Source of the DNA: Solimonas fluminis
GTDB taxonomy: Bacteria > Pseudomonadota > Gammaproteobacteria > Nevskiales > Nevskiaceae
NCBI RefSeq assembly: GCF_002930645.1
Contig: NZ_PSNW01000009.1
Span: 62,001 to 126,000, forward strand
Reading direction: 5' to 3'
DNA: 64,000 nt
Notes under the pieces: model-generated
Told to the model about the DNA's origin: nothing
What the model saw: only the letters and a program-made list of their open reading frames with translations
Database searches by the model: none
Shown: positions 18,561 through 30,081 of the stretch, piece by piece
Layout of the letters: each line of letters begins with the position of its first letter
How positions within the stretch are numbered: position 1 is the first letter of the stretch
Program-made: the position numbers and the translations under genes

Positions 18561-20984
18561 CTACTCACGTCCGCCAGGAGTGAGAATGTCCCTGTTACCG
18601 CCCGGCCCCGACGGCCCCACGATCCCCGCCGCCTCCATCTGCTCCACCATCCGTGCCGCGCGGTTGTAGCCGATCTTCAAGCGGCGTTGCACCCAGCTCA
18701 CACTCGCCTTGCGCGTCTCCAGCACCAGCGCCACCGCCTGGTCGTACAGCGGATCGGCCTCGGCATCGTCGCCGCCGCCCCCGCCCTCGCCCGGCGCCGG
18801 CGGCTCGTCGGCGCAGATGTCCTCGATGTACTGCGGCGGCGCCACCTGCTTGAGGTAGGCCACCACCTTGTGTACCTCGTGGTCGTCCACGAAGGCCCCG
18901 TGCACGCGATCCAGGCGGCTGGAGCCGATCGGCCGGAACAGGCCGTCGCCATGGCCCAGCAGGGTCTCCGCTCCCATCTCGTCCAGGATCGTGCGCGAGT
19001 CGATGCGCGAAGCCACCTGGAAGGCCAGGCGCGAAGGGATATTGGCCTTGATCAGGCCGGTGATCACATCCACGCTGGGGCGCTGGGTGGCCACGATCAG
19101 GTGGATGCCGGCGGCACGCGCCTTTTGCGCCAGGCGGGCGATCAGCTCTTCCACCTTCTTGCCTACCACCATCATCATGTCCGCCAGCTCGTCGATGATG
19201 ATGACGATGTGCGGCATCTCCTCCAGCACCTTCGGCTCGAAGGGCGGCAACTCCTCGTCGAACAGCTCGGGCGCACGCGACAGCGGATCGCGGATCGGCT
19301 CGCCGGCGTCGTTGGCCTCCTGGATCTTCTTGTTGAGGCCGGCCAGGTTGCGCACCCCCAGCGCCGACATCAACCGGTAGCGCCGCTCCATCTCGCCCAC
19401 GCACCAGCGCAGCGCGTTGGACGCATCCTTCATGTCGGTGACCACGGGCGTCAGCAGGTGCGGGATCGCCTCGTAGACCGAAAGCTCAAGCATCTTCGGG
19501 TCGATGAAGATGAAGCGCACCTGCTCCTTGGTCGCCTTGAACAGCATCGACAGGATCATGGCGTTGATCGCCACCGACTTGCCCGAGCCCGTGGTGCCTG
19601 CCACCAGCAGGTGCGGCATCTTGGCCAGGTCCACCGATACCGGGTGGCCGGCGATGTCCTTGCCCAGGCAGATCGTCAGGGGCGAGGCGATATTGCGGTA
19701 GCTGGACGAATCGAGGATCTCCCGCAGCACCACCATCTCGCGCTTCTGGTTGGGCAACTCCAGGCCGATCACCGACTTGCCCTCGATGACCTCGATCACG
19801 CGCACGCTGGAAACCGACAGCGAGCGCGCCAGGTCGCGCGAGAGGTTGGTGATCTGCGAGCCCTTCACGCCCGGTGCCGGCTGCATCTCGAAGCGGGTGA
19901 TCACCGGGCCCGGAGTGGCGTTGACCACCTGGACCTTGACGCCGAATGACGCCAGGTGACGCTCCACGTCACGCGACAGGCGCTCCAGTTCGTCCGGGGT
20001 GTACTGGCGGCCGCTCGGCCGGGGCGGATCCAGCATCGACAGCGGCGGCAGCGGATTGCCCTCGAAGGCCGGGACCTCGGCCTTTTCGACCTTCTTCGGC
20101 TTGCTGGCCACCGGCTTGGGCGCCGGACGCGGCGCCGGGGCCTCCATCGGCTCCAGTTCGATCGGCTCCGGCGGCGGCGCCGGGATCAGGTCGAACTGCT
20201 CCTCCTCGGTCCCGAGCACCGACAGCACCGGCGCCTTGCGCTTGCGCTTCTCGCGCGCCGGCGGTTCGTCCGGCACCAGGAAGTCGTCCAGCGGCCGCTG
20301 TTCGGGCGCCCGGAACCCCTCTTCCGCGGGCTCCGGTGCCGGCTCGTCGGTGGGCGGCGGCGGCACCCGGCCCTCGCGCAGCCGCTGCAGCGTGCGCAGC
20401 GACCAGGCACCGACCCGGTCCAGCAGCGACAGCCAGGAAAAAGCCAGCGCGAACGGCGCGCTGGCCAGGAACAGGGTCAACAGCAGCAGCGTCGCACCGA
20501 AAGCCTTCAGCGCCCCCACCAGCAGCTGCGCCAGGGCCTGGCCACCGATGCCGCCGGCACCCTGGGGCGCCCAATTGGGCGAGGCTCCCACGTGCAGGGC
20601 GCTGAGACCGGCGAGGCTGATCAGCATCAGGATCCAGGCCGCCACGCGGATGCCGCGCGGGATCGCCGCCTCGTCCTCCGTCTGGGCCTGGAAAATGCGG
20701 ATACCCACCAGCAGCACCGCCCAAGGCAGCAGGAAAGCGACGTAGCCGAACAGCGAGAGCAGCACGTCCGCCAGCCAGGCGCCGACACTGCCCGCCAGAT
20801 TGCGGATCGGCTCCAGGGTGCCGGAGGACGACCAGCCCGGGTCATTGGGACTGTAGGACACCAGGGTAACCAGCAGGAACAGCGACAGCCCCAGGCAGGC
20901 CAGCATCGCCGCCTCGCGCGGCAGGCGCTCCAGCCAGCTGGGCCCGGCGGCTTCGTCGGTGGCTTGGGATTTGCTTCGGAACAT
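18561..20984 (-). CDS. ftsK: DNA translocase FtsK
   Basis: An 807-residue septal DNA pump that clears chromosome termini and activates XerCD at dif. The N-terminus has several membrane segments in the first 170 residues. A Pro/Glu/Arg-rich linker runs to about residue 310. The RecA-like motor follows, with Walker A ([15 protein letters not shown], about residue 460) and [20 protein letters not shown]. The C-terminal gamma winged helix ([20 protein letters not shown]) reads KOPS sequences. The short linker makes it much smaller than E. coli FtsK (1329), as in many bacteria. The gene is likely first in the ftsK-lolA-rarA-crcB-serS set. Confidence 0.97.
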   Translation of the reverse strand: MFRSKSQATDEAAGPSWLERLPREAAMLACLGLSLFLLVTLVSYSPNDPGWSSSGTLEPIRNLAGSVGAWLADVLLSLFGYVAFLLPWAVLLVGIRIFQAQTEDEAAIPRGIRVAAWILMLISLAGLSALHVGASPNWAPQGAGGIGGQALAQLLVGALKAFGATLLLLTLFLASAPFALAFSWLSLLDRVGAWSLRTLQRLREGRVPPPPTDEPAPEPAEEGFRAPEQRPLDDFLVPDEPPAREKRKRKAPVLSVLGTEEEQFDLIPAPPPEPIELEPMEAPAPRPAPKPVASKPKKVEKAEVPAFEGNPLPPLSMLDPPRPSGRQYTPDELERLSRDVERHLASFGVKVQVVNATPGPVITRFEMQPAPGVKGSQITNLSRDLARSLSVSSVRVIEVIEGKSVIGLELPNQKREMVVLREILDSSSYRNIASPLTICLGKDIAGHPVSVDLAKMPHLLVAGTTGSGKSVAINAMILSMLFKATKEQVRFIFIDPKMLELSVYEAIPHLLTPVVTDMKDASNALRWCVGEMERRYRLMSALGVRNLAGLNKKIQEANDAGEPIRDPLSRAPELFDEELPPFEPKVLEEMPHIVIIIDELADMMMVVGKKVEELIARLAQKARAAGIHLIVATQRPSVDVITGLIKANIPSRLAFQVASRIDSRTILDEMGAETLLGHGDGLFRPIGSSRLDRVHGAFVDDHEVHKVVAYLKQVAPPQYIEDICADEPPAPGEGGGGGDDAEADPLYDQAVALVLETRKASVSWVQRRLKIGYNRAARMVEQMEAAGIVGPSGPGGNRDILTPGGRE

Positions 20985-21135
20985 CAGGACAGTCGGTCGG
21001 TACGGGCCATCGGTGAATGATAGCCTGCCATCCGTCCTTCCGTCGGGTCGCCGGCACCCTTGAAAACCGGGATCAAACCTTCATATTGCAACGAGGTCCA
21101 ACCTACAGGCGTAGCGAAAGACAGGTGAAAGCACC

Positions 21136-21468
21136 ATGACGACGACCAGGCATTTCGTGTTGACCCCGGAAGGCGGGATTCGCGAATTCTCGACCGAGCA
21201 GGCCGCGCTGATCGCGGCCGGCACGCGCAGCGTGCCGGAGCTCGCCGACCTGCGCGTGCGCTACCTCCAGCTGACCCTGGACGATAGCGCCGACAGCGGC
21301 GAACTCAAGGTCCAGACCGCGGGCGCCAGCATCGTGTTCGACGGCGATGGCCGTCTGCGCGAGGCCGGCCCACCCTCGGACGCCGAGCAGATTTCCCGCT
21401 TCGAGCACGACACGGTCGTGCAGTGGGCCCTGAAGAACATTCCCACGGTCGCCCCGACGTTCCACTAG
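21136..21468 (+). CDS. Small conserved-looking protein of unknown function
   Basis: A 110-residue soluble protein starting TTTRHFVLTPEGGIREFST, with no signal peptide, membrane segment or recognised domain. Composition and codon use match neighbouring genes. AGGTGAAAGCACC before the ATG gives a ribosome-binding site. It lies 12 bases upstream of the FemAB-like gene on the same strand and is divergent from ftsK. Coding status is likely from codon bias and spacing; the function is unknown. Confidence 0.65.
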   Translation: MTTTRHFVLTPEGGIREFSTEQAALIAAGTRSVPELADLRVRYLQLTLDDSADSGELKVQTAGASIVFDGDGRLREAGPPSDAEQISRFEHDTVVQWALKNIPTVAPTFH

Positions 21469-21480
21469 CCCCCCACAGCG

Positions 21481-22608
21481 ATGCGGCTGAGACAGGTTGG
21501 CCGCATCGCGGAGGTCCCGGCGCCCGCCTGGGACGCGTTGTTCCCGCCGGACTACCCCTTCACCCGGCACGCCTTCCTTTCCGCCCTTGAACGGCACCGC
21601 TGCGTCGGCGGCGACAGCGGCTGGGAACCCTGCCACCTGCTGGCCGAGGCGGACGACGGCAGCCTGGCCGGCGCCGCGCCGCTGTACCTCAAGCAGCACT
21701 CCTATGGCGAATTCGTATTCGATTTCGGCTGGGCCGAGGCCAGCCACCGGATCGGCCGCCGCTACTACCCGAAGCTGCTCTGCGCCATTCCCTTCACGCC
21801 TGCGACCGGTCCGCGCCTGGGAGCCCGGGATGCCGGGGCGCGGACGGCACTGGCGGCACAGCTGACCGCGATGGGCCGGGACACCACGTCCCTGCACGCG
21901 CTGTTCGTCCCGGAGGCCGACCAGGCCCCTCTGCGGGAGGCCGGCATGCTGGAACGCCAGGACATCCAGTTCCACTGGTTCAACCGGGGCTACCCCCGCT
22001 TCGAGGACTTCCTGGCCGGCCTGGCCGGCGAAAAGCGCAAGAAGATCCGCCAGGAGCGGCGGCGGGTGGCCGAAGCCGGAATCCGCTTCGAATGGCGCGC
22101 CGGGCACGAACTGCGGGACTCCGAATGGGTGGAAGTCTTCGCCCTCTATGCCAATACCTATGAAGAACGCGGCCAGGCGCCGTACCTGAGCCTGCCGTTC
22201 CTGCAGGATTTCGGCAGCGCCCCGGACACCCCATTGCGTTTTGCAATGGCCTACGACGGCTCCCGGCTGGTGGCCATGGCCATGACCCTGCAGGGCGGCG
22301 ACACGCTCTACGGCCGCCACTGGGGCAGCTCGGACCGCTACCACGCCCTGCACTTCGAGACCTGCTACTACCAGGGCATCGAGTACAGCATTGGCCAGGG
22401 CCTGCGCCGCTACGACGCCGGCACCCAGGGCGAGCACAAGCTGGCGCGGGGCTTCGTCCCGGTCCGGACCCGTTCGGCGCACATCCTCGCCGACGAGCGG
22501 CTCCACAAGGCGGTTGCAGCCCATCTGCAACGCGAAACGGCTTTTGTAGAATTGCGCCATGCCGAGCTGATGCGGCATGTTCCTTACAAGAAGGAGGGCG
22601 CAAGCTAA
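21481..22608 (+). CDS. FemAB-like GNAT-fold protein (DUF482/COG3146 type)
   Basis: A 375-residue protein matching the FemAB-like/DUF482 family, whose members are related to peptidyl- and N-acyl-transferases. Signatures are PFTRHAFLSALE, GAAPLYLKQHSYGEFVFDF, EKRKKIRQERRRV and GRHWGSSDRYHALHFETCYY. It ends in VELRHAELMRHVPYKKEG. The substrate is unknown. It directly precedes aat, another GNAT-fold transferase, with only a few bases between them, so both are probably co-transcribed. Neighbourhood suggests a transferase using aminoacyl-tRNA or an acyl-CoA, but that is inference. Confidence 0.85.
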   Translation: MRLRQVGRIAEVPAPAWDALFPPDYPFTRHAFLSALERHRCVGGDSGWEPCHLLAEADDGSLAGAAPLYLKQHSYGEFVFDFGWAEASHRIGRRYYPKLLCAIPFTPATGPRLGARDAGARTALAAQLTAMGRDTTSLHALFVPEADQAPLREAGMLERQDIQFHWFNRGYPRFEDFLAGLAGEKRKKIRQERRRVAEAGIRFEWRAGHELRDSEWVEVFALYANTYEERGQAPYLSLPFLQDFGSAPDTPLRFAMAYDGSRLVAMAMTLQGGDTLYGRHWGSSDRYHALHFETCYYQGIEYSIGQGLRRYDAGTQGEHKLARGFVPVRTRSAHILADERLHKAVAAHLQRETAFVELRHAELMRHVPYKKEGAS

Positions 22609-22610
22609 AG

Positions 22611-23366
22611 ATGGATAATCCCATCCGCCTGCACTGGCTGGACCCGCGCAACCCGCATCAGCATTTCCCGCCGGTGCACCTGGCCATGCGCGACCCCAAT
22701 GGCCTGCTGGCGATCGGCGGCGACCTGTCGCCGGTGCGGCTGCTGCGCGCCTATGCCCAGGGCATCTTCCCCTGGTACAACCCCGACGAACCCATCCTCT
22801 GGTGGTGCCCGGACCCGCGCAGCGTCCTGCTGCCCGATGGCCTGAAGGTATCCCGCTCCTTCCGCAAGGCGGTGGAGCGGGCCGACTACGCCGTGACACT
22901 GGACCTGGCCTTCCCCGAGGTGATGGAGGCCTGCGCCGGCCTGCGCGACAAGTCGCGCGGGACCTGGCTGGGAAGCGACATGAAGCGCGCCTACCTGGAA
23001 CTGCATCGCGGCGGACACTGCCACTCGGTGGAGGTCTGGCGCAGCGGCGAACTCATCGGCGGGCTCTACGGCGTCGCGCTGGGCCGCTCCTTCTTCGGCG
23101 AATCGATGTTCTCCCGCGCCGACAACGGCTCCAAGATCGCCCTCTACTGGCTCTGCCGCCAGCTCCAGGCCTGGCATTTCGCCCTGATCGACTGCCAAGT
23201 CAGTTCGCCGCACCTGCTGAGCCTGGGGGCCGTGGAAATGCCGCGCGAGGAGTTCCTGCGCCTGCAGCGCCCCGCCGCCGAGCAACCCGGGCGCATCGGG
23301 CGCTGGCGCTTCGACATCGATGTGCCGGCCGAGACCGCACACCTCAGTCGGGGGGCTGCGGCGTGA
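22611..23366 (+). CDS. aat: Leucyl/phenylalanyl-tRNA-protein transferase
   Basis: A 251-residue enzyme that adds Leu or Phe to proteins with N-terminal Arg or Lys, creating ClpS-recognised N-degrons. Signatures are PNGLLAIGGDLSPVRLLRAY, QGIFPWYNPDEPILWWCPDP and SVEVWRSGELIGGLYGVALG, with GESMFSRADNGSKIAL. Length is near E. coli Aat (234). AAGGAGG lies 13 bases upstream, a slightly long spacing. It is followed by bpt after a repeat-rich spacer. Confidence 0.96.
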   Translation: MDNPIRLHWLDPRNPHQHFPPVHLAMRDPNGLLAIGGDLSPVRLLRAYAQGIFPWYNPDEPILWWCPDPRSVLLPDGLKVSRSFRKAVERADYAVTLDLAFPEVMEACAGLRDKSRGTWLGSDMKRAYLELHRGGHCHSVEVWRSGELIGGLYGVALGRSFFGESMFSRADNGSKIALYWLCRQLQAWHFALIDCQVSSPHLLSLGAVEMPREEFLRLQRPAAEQPGRIGRWRFDIDVPAETAHLSRGAAA

Positions 23367-23408
23367 GGCGGGCCGGCGCATCCTTGGACCATCGAGAAGC
23401 TGCCGGAG

Positions 23409-23521
23409 CGCCATCCATGGCGGGACTTCTGCTCGCCGATCCAAGCCCGGCCCGGTCATCCATGGCCGGGCGTTCGGCAACACGGGCGATGCCATTTGGG
23501 CATCGCCCGAGACGTGTTGCC
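23409..23521. repeat. Palindromic repeat cluster between aat and bpt
   Basis: Three hairpins lie in tandem. CGCCAT-CC-ATGGCG is at 23409-23422. A 22-base palindrome at 23450-23471 has arms GCCCGGTCAT / ATGGCCGGGC (one wobble-type mismatch). A nested hairpin at 23476-23521 has inner arms GGGCGATGCC / GGCATCGCCC and outer arms GGCAACAC / GTGTTGCC. The first two belong to the CCATGGATGG family in reverse orientation. Confidence 0.75.
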
Positions 23522-23544
23522 TCGCCCACGCTGCTCGCGGTGTC

Positions 23545-24261
23545 ATGAGCGAACTCGAACGCATCCGCCTGTTCCTCAGTGTCGAGCACGTCTGTGGCTA
23601 CCTGCCCGGCCGCGCCTCGCGCAATGCCTTCATCGACCCGGAATTCCCCCTGACTCCGGCCCGCTACGGCTGGCTGCTGGAGCAGGGTTTCCGCCGCAGC
23701 GGCGTGCATGTCTACCGGCCCTATTGCCAGCACTGCATGTCCTGCATCCCGGCGCGCATTCCCGCCGCCGGCTTCCAGGCCAACCGCACGCAGCGCCGCT
23801 GCCTGTCGCGCAACGCCGACCTGAGCCTGAAGGTGGTCCACCGGCTCAACGAGGAGCACTACGCGCTGTACCGCGACTACCTGCTGTCCCGCCACGCCGG
23901 CGGCGGCATGGACGCCCACAACCGCGAAGCCTTCCATACCTTCCTGGAATGCTCCTGGGGCGAGGTGCGCTTCTGGGAGTTCCGTGCCGGGCGGCGCCTG
24001 CAGGCCCTGGCCGTGGTGGACGAGACTCCCCGCGGCATTTCCGCGGTCTACACCTTCTTCGACCCGGACGAGACCCGCCGCAGCCTGGGAACCTATGCCG
24101 TGCTCCGGCAGGTGGAGGATGCCCGCCAGCGCGACCTGCCCCATGTCTACCTGGGCTACTGGGTGCCGGGCAGCCAGAAAATGGACTACAAGCGCCATTT
24201 CCGCCCCCTGGAAGTGCTGATGCACGGCGGCTGGAAGCCCCTGCCCGAGGACGATGGCTGA
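23545..24261 (+). CDS. bpt: Aspartate/glutamate leucyltransferase Bpt (arginyltransferase family)
   Basis: A 238-residue transferase adding Leu to N-terminal Asp or Glu. The family signature is CGYLPGRASRNAFIDP, with a cysteine cluster in YCQHCMSCIPARI and the C-terminal ATE-type region YTFFDPDETRRSLGTYAVLR, then LGYWVPGSQKMDYKRHFRPL. The ATG at 23545 begins MSELERIRLFLS, in line with other Bpt/Ate proteins. Together with aat, clpS and clpA it completes a bacterial N-degron pathway in one neighbourhood. Confidence 0.95.
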   Translation: MSELERIRLFLSVEHVCGYLPGRASRNAFIDPEFPLTPARYGWLLEQGFRRSGVHVYRPYCQHCMSCIPARIPAAGFQANRTQRRCLSRNADLSLKVVHRLNEEHYALYRDYLLSRHAGGGMDAHNREAFHTFLECSWGEVRFWEFRAGRRLQALAVVDETPRGISAVYTFFDPDETRRSLGTYAVLRQVEDARQRDLPHVYLGYWVPGSQKMDYKRHFRPLEVLMHGGWKPLPEDDG

Positions 24262-24353
24262 GCCGCCCGTCCCCCGGAAACCGGCCCGGAAGGCCGGAAA
24301 GTTGATGCCGGCCAGCGACTTCCCGATAATGCGCCTCCCAAAAGCTGGCGCTC

Positions 24354-24572
24354 ATGTCCAAAGAAGATCACATCGAAATGGTTGGCACGGTGGTCGACAC
24401 CCTGCCGAACACCACCTTCCGCGTAAAGCTCGAGAACGGCCACGTCGTCACGGCCCACATCTCCGGCCGCATGCGCAAGCACTACATCCGCATCCTGACC
24501 GGCGACAAGGTCACCGTGCAGCTGACGCCGTACGACCTGACCAAGGGTCGTATCACGTTCCGGGATAAGTAA
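24354..24572 (+). CDS. infA: Translation initiation factor IF-1
   Basis: A 72-residue S1/OB-fold protein, starting [20 protein letters not shown] and containing [20 protein letters not shown]. It binds the ribosomal A site during initiation. Length and sequence are typical. It sits between bpt and convergent clpA, as in pseudomonads and xanthomonads. A repeat-bearing spacer and a bidirectional terminator follow. Confidence 0.98.
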   Translation: MSKEDHIEMVGTVVDTLPNTTFRVKLENGHVVTAHISGRMRKHYIRILTGDKVTVQLTPYDLTKGRITFRDK

Positions 24573-24874
24573 AGCCCCGAGCAGCGTGCAGGGCCCCACG
24601 CGAAGCGTGGGATGCTAGCGTCGAGAGTGGGCGGCCGGAGTTGACTGGCTCTGCACCTCCCCGGCCGGTCAAGAAACCAAAGATCAGCGCGCAGGCCCCC
24701 ACCAAGCTGGGATCCTAGCGTAGTGCGTGAGCGGCCACAGTTGACCGGCCCCACCCCTCCCCGGTAGGTGAAGAAACCAAAGAACAGCGTGAAGGTCATT
24801 CCCTCGCGCCTTCTTTCGTTGCCCCATCAAAAAAGCCCGCTTTCGCGGGCTTTTTGTTTTCTACCCGATCCGCC
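24573..24874. repeat. infA-clpA spacer with two copies of a second repeat family
   Basis: No gene is seen in this 302-base stretch. Two related elements lie at about 24579-24629 and 24682-24731, starting GAGCAGCGTG or GATCAGCGCG, then a G/C-rich hairpin and GGGAT(C/G)CTAGCGT. A GAAACCAAAGA motif occurs at about 24673 and 24775. The hairpin CCCACGC-GAA-GCGTGGG is at 24595-24611. A third copy of the element lies after gspF. Confidence 0.65.
24829..24860. terminator. Bidirectional terminator between infA and clpA
   Basis: The stem AAAAAGCCCGC / GCGGGCTTTTT with a TTTC loop is followed by GTTTT on the plus strand. On the minus strand it is also flanked by a T run, so it can serve both infA and clpA. 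Confidence 0.88.
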
Positions 24875-27151
<2,277 letters not shown>

Positions 27152-27186
27152 TTCTTGCTCCGCCTCTGCCGCTCGCGCGGCCGCTA

Positions 27187-27507
27187 TCAGGCCTTTTCCA
27201 TCACCGTCAACAGGGGGTGCTGGTGCTCGCGCGCGTACGCGTTCACCTGCGCCGTCTTGGTCTCGGCGATCTCGGCGGGGAAAACCCCCGCCACACCGCG
27301 ACCCTGCGTATGTACATGCAGCATGATCTGTACCGCCGACTCCCGGGAGTGACGGAAGAACTGTTGCAAAACCTGGACCACAAACTCCATGGGCGTGTAG
27401 TCGTCGTTCAGCATCACCACCTTGTACATGGGCGGCTGCTGCGTCTTGGGCTTGGCTTCCTGTACCGCCAGGCCCTGGTCGGAATGTCGATCAGGCTCGT
27501 TGCTCAT
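27187..27507 (-). CDS. clpS: ClpS, N-degron adaptor for ClpA
   Basis: A 106-residue adaptor with the signatures [20 protein letters not shown] and [13 protein letters not shown]. These form the N-degron pocket and the ClpA-binding face. It delivers proteins with N-terminal Leu, Phe, Tyr or Trp to ClpAP. The flexible N-terminus of about 25 residues is polar, as is typical. Length equals E. coli ClpS. It is first in the clpS-clpA pair. Confidence 0.97.
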   Translation of the reverse strand: MSNEPDRHSDQGLAVQEAKPKTQQPPMYKVVMLNDDYTPMEFVVQVLQQFFRHSRESAVQIMLHVHTQGRGVAGVFPAEIAETKTAQVNAYAREHQHPLLTVMEKA

Positions 27508-27756
27508 GGGTCAAAGTGTAGCGCTGCGACACCCCATATGGGGCCGCTCGGCCGTCACAAAAGGGGTGCCGCCGGTCAGACCGCGGCGGCGGCGGAGCGT
27601 TCGGCCGCCGCGGGGAAACGACGGCCGCGGGGATGCCGGCGACGGACGGCGCAGGTCCGGCGGGCGCCGTCAGCCGGAGGGGCGCCAAGGTTCCGGCTGC
27701 GGGCCGGGGCCTGCCTGCAAAATGCGGCGCAAGTCCCGGATTCGATGGGCCCCGGC
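27508..27756. other. clpS to cyclase spacer, no gene seen
   Basis: This is 249 bases of GC-rich DNA without a convincing frame. A palindrome CCCCATATGGGG (27532-27543) lies just upstream of clpS, in a position where it could be an operator. The rest holds short G/C inverted repeats. Confidence 0.5.
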
Positions 27757-29982
27757 CTACTTGTGGCTGAAATTATGGGCGCCGTCCCAGTTCTTGCCCG
27801 GCGGATTCTCCCGCAGCTCCATGATGCGGGAGACGAACAGCTCGTAGATCGGATGCGGCCGCCCGGACTGGATCAGGTTGAAGAACTCCTGCTCGGCCTG
27901 GTCCCACTGCTGCGCCCGGTACAGCTTCATGGCGCCGCGGTGGCGGGCCAGGTCCTGCCGCAAGGCGGGGTCCAGTTCATCCTTGGGGCCCATCGGCTCG
28001 TAGATCGCCACCGGCTCGCTGCGCCCCTTGACGCGGACCAGGTCCACCTCCCGGAAGGCCCAGTCGGACGGCAGCAGGTTGCGGGTATCCTCGCTGATCA
28101 GGATGCCGACGCCGTATTCCTTGGTCAGCCCTTCCAGGCGCGAGCCGAGGTTCACGGAGTCGCCCATCACGGTGTAGGCCATGCGGAACTCCGAGCCCAT
28201 GTTGCCGACATTCATCCTGCCGCTGTTGATGCCGACGCCGATATGGAGCTTGGGCCAGCCGCGCTTCTCGAATTCCGGGTCCAGCTCGCGGATCGCGCGC
28301 TGCATCTCCATGCCGGTGAGCACGCCGTTGAGCGCGTGGTCCTTGTCCGTCAGCGGCGCTCCCCAGAACGCCATGATCAGGTCGCCGATGTACTTGTCGA
28401 TCGTGCCGCGATGCTTCTGCACCACGCCCGTCTGCTTGGTCAGGAAGGCATTGATCATCGCCGACAGCTCCTTGGCATCGAGCTTCTCGGAGATGCTGGT
28501 GAAGTTGCGCACGTCGGAGAACAGCACGGTCATCTCGCGGCTCTCGCCCTCCATGGAAATCTGCTCAGGGTGCGCCGCCATCTCCTCGACCAGTTCCGGC
28601 GGCACGTACTGGCCGAACAGCTTGGAAATCTCGCGCTTGCCGCGCGACTCGATGAAGTAGCCGTACAGCAGCTGCGCCAGGTACAGCATCAGGGTGAAGG
28701 CCACCGGCACGCCGAAGGGCATCACGAAGTGACCCCAGCTCCACAGGCCGAAGGCCAGGAAGCTGATCAGGGCCAGCACCCCGGCGCCGAGCGCGCCGGC
28801 GGCCAGGGGCGACAGCGCGGCGAAGGCCCAGGCGATGAGGACGCCGATCGCCAGCAGCAGCACGGTCTCGATGCCGCTGTAGTACGGCGCCTTCTGCTTG
28901 ATGCCGCCGTTGACCAGGCCGGAGATGATGTTGGCATGCACCTCCACGCCCGAATAGGCCTTGGCCACCGGCGTCACGCGCAGGTCGCGCAGGCCCGGCG
29001 CGCTGGTCCCCACCAGGACGATCTTGCCCTTGAGCACCGCGGCATCGGCCTTGCCGGCGATGACGTCCGCCGCCGGCACGTAGGGGAAGCTGCCCTCCGG
29101 CCCGCGGTAGGGCACCATCACCGCGATCCGCTCGTCCACCGGGGCCAGCAGCGGTCCGGCGCGCAGGCGCTCCAGGTGCAGGGAGGTGCGGACGTCGGGC
29201 GGCTCGAACTCGAATTCGATCCCCGGCCGCCCGGCCGCCAGGCGCGCCACCGCCAGGGCCAGCGATTCGTAGACCGCCCCCTGGTAAATCTGCACCAGGG
29301 GCACCCGGCGATAGACGCCGTCGTTGTCCAGGGTGGGATTGTCGAAGAAGCCGCAGGCCGCCCCGGTGGCCTGCAGCACCGGAAGGTTGCCGGTGTAGCC
29401 CTCGGGCCGGATCCAGTCGAGGTCGTAGAGCTTGGCGGCCATGGAGTCCATCGCCGGGGGGCAGATGGCCCCTACCGCATCCTGCTGCTGCGACTGCAGG
29501 TGCTGGCTGAAATAGTAACCCCAGACCACCGGCTTGCCCCGCACCGCCTCGGCCAGGGCGCGGTCATTGTCCATGGATTCCCGCAGGGCCATCGCCCTCT
29601 CGGCGAAGCCCGGCAGGTCGGCCAGTTCCCCCTGCTGCAGGCGGTCCAGCAGCTGCAGGCCGGAGCTGCGGTCGGCCTCCGGAAAGGCGATATCGAAGCC
29701 CAGCGCCCGGATCTGGTAGGTCCCGAACAGGTTGTCGACCAGGGTCGCCAGCTTGTCGCGCGACCAGGGCCACTGCCCCTCCACCGCCAGGCTCTTCTCG
29801 TCGATGTCGACGATCACCACCGTGCTGTCGAGGGTCCCCGGCAGCGTGGCCTGGACGCGGCTGTCGTAGGTGAAATGCTCGATCTGCTCCAGCAGGCGCA
29901 GATTCACCCAGCCGGAGGTATGCACCAGGAACAGCAGGAGCACGAAGCCGCTGATGGCAAACCGGATGACCGTGCGCGACAT
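27757..29982 (-). CDS. CHASE2 domain class III adenylate/guanylate cyclase
   Basis: A 741-residue membrane signalling enzyme. An N-terminal membrane helix precedes a periplasmic CHASE2 sensor (about residues 30-340; VVIVDIDEKSLAVEGQWPWS, ALGFDIAFPEADR, GKIVLVGTSAPGLRDLRVTP). Three membrane helices (about 355-440) and a class III cyclase domain from about 475 follow (MTVLFSDVRNFTSISEKLD, GDLIMAFWGAP, HIGVGINSGRMNVGNMGS, YTVMGDSVNLGSRLE). The two metal-binding Asp residues of the catalytic fold are present, so it is probably active, making cAMP by family precedent. It is divergent from gspC across 99 bases. Confidence 0.93.
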   Translation of the reverse strand: MSRTVIRFAISGFVLLLFLVHTSGWVNLRLLEQIEHFTYDSRVQATLPGTLDSTVVIVDIDEKSLAVEGQWPWSRDKLATLVDNLFGTYQIRALGFDIAFPEADRSSGLQLLDRLQQGELADLPGFAERAMALRESMDNDRALAEAVRGKPVVWGYYFSQHLQSQQQDAVGAICPPAMDSMAAKLYDLDWIRPEGYTGNLPVLQATGAACGFFDNPTLDNDGVYRRVPLVQIYQGAVYESLALAVARLAAGRPGIEFEFEPPDVRTSLHLERLRAGPLLAPVDERIAVMVPYRGPEGSFPYVPAADVIAGKADAAVLKGKIVLVGTSAPGLRDLRVTPVAKAYSGVEVHANIISGLVNGGIKQKAPYYSGIETVLLLAIGVLIAWAFAALSPLAAGALGAGVLALISFLAFGLWSWGHFVMPFGVPVAFTLMLYLAQLLYGYFIESRGKREISKLFGQYVPPELVEEMAAHPEQISMEGESREMTVLFSDVRNFTSISEKLDAKELSAMINAFLTKQTGVVQKHRGTIDKYIGDLIMAFWGAPLTDKDHALNGVLTGMEMQRAIRELDPEFEKRGWPKLHIGVGINSGRMNVGNMGSEFRMAYTVMGDSVNLGSRLEGLTKEYGVGILISEDTRNLLPSDWAFREVDLVRVKGRSEPVAIYEPMGPKDELDPALRQDLARHRGAMKLYRAQQWDQAEQEFFNLIQSGRPHPIYELFVSRIMELRENPPGKNWDGAHNFSHK

Positions 29983-30081
29983 TGCGAGACTCCCCCAAGT
30001 CTTTCGGGCAAGTTACTGAAACTGACGGATTGCGGCAATTCCGGGCGTGTCCGGTGTCACATCCCCGGGTTATGATGCGGC
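29983..30081. promoter_or_regulatory. Divergent spacer, cyclase / gsp operon
   Basis: This 99-base spacer must hold both start regions. No convincing -35/-10 pair stands out. The sharing of one spacer is the only hint that type II secretion and the cyclase are co-controlled. Confidence 0.35.
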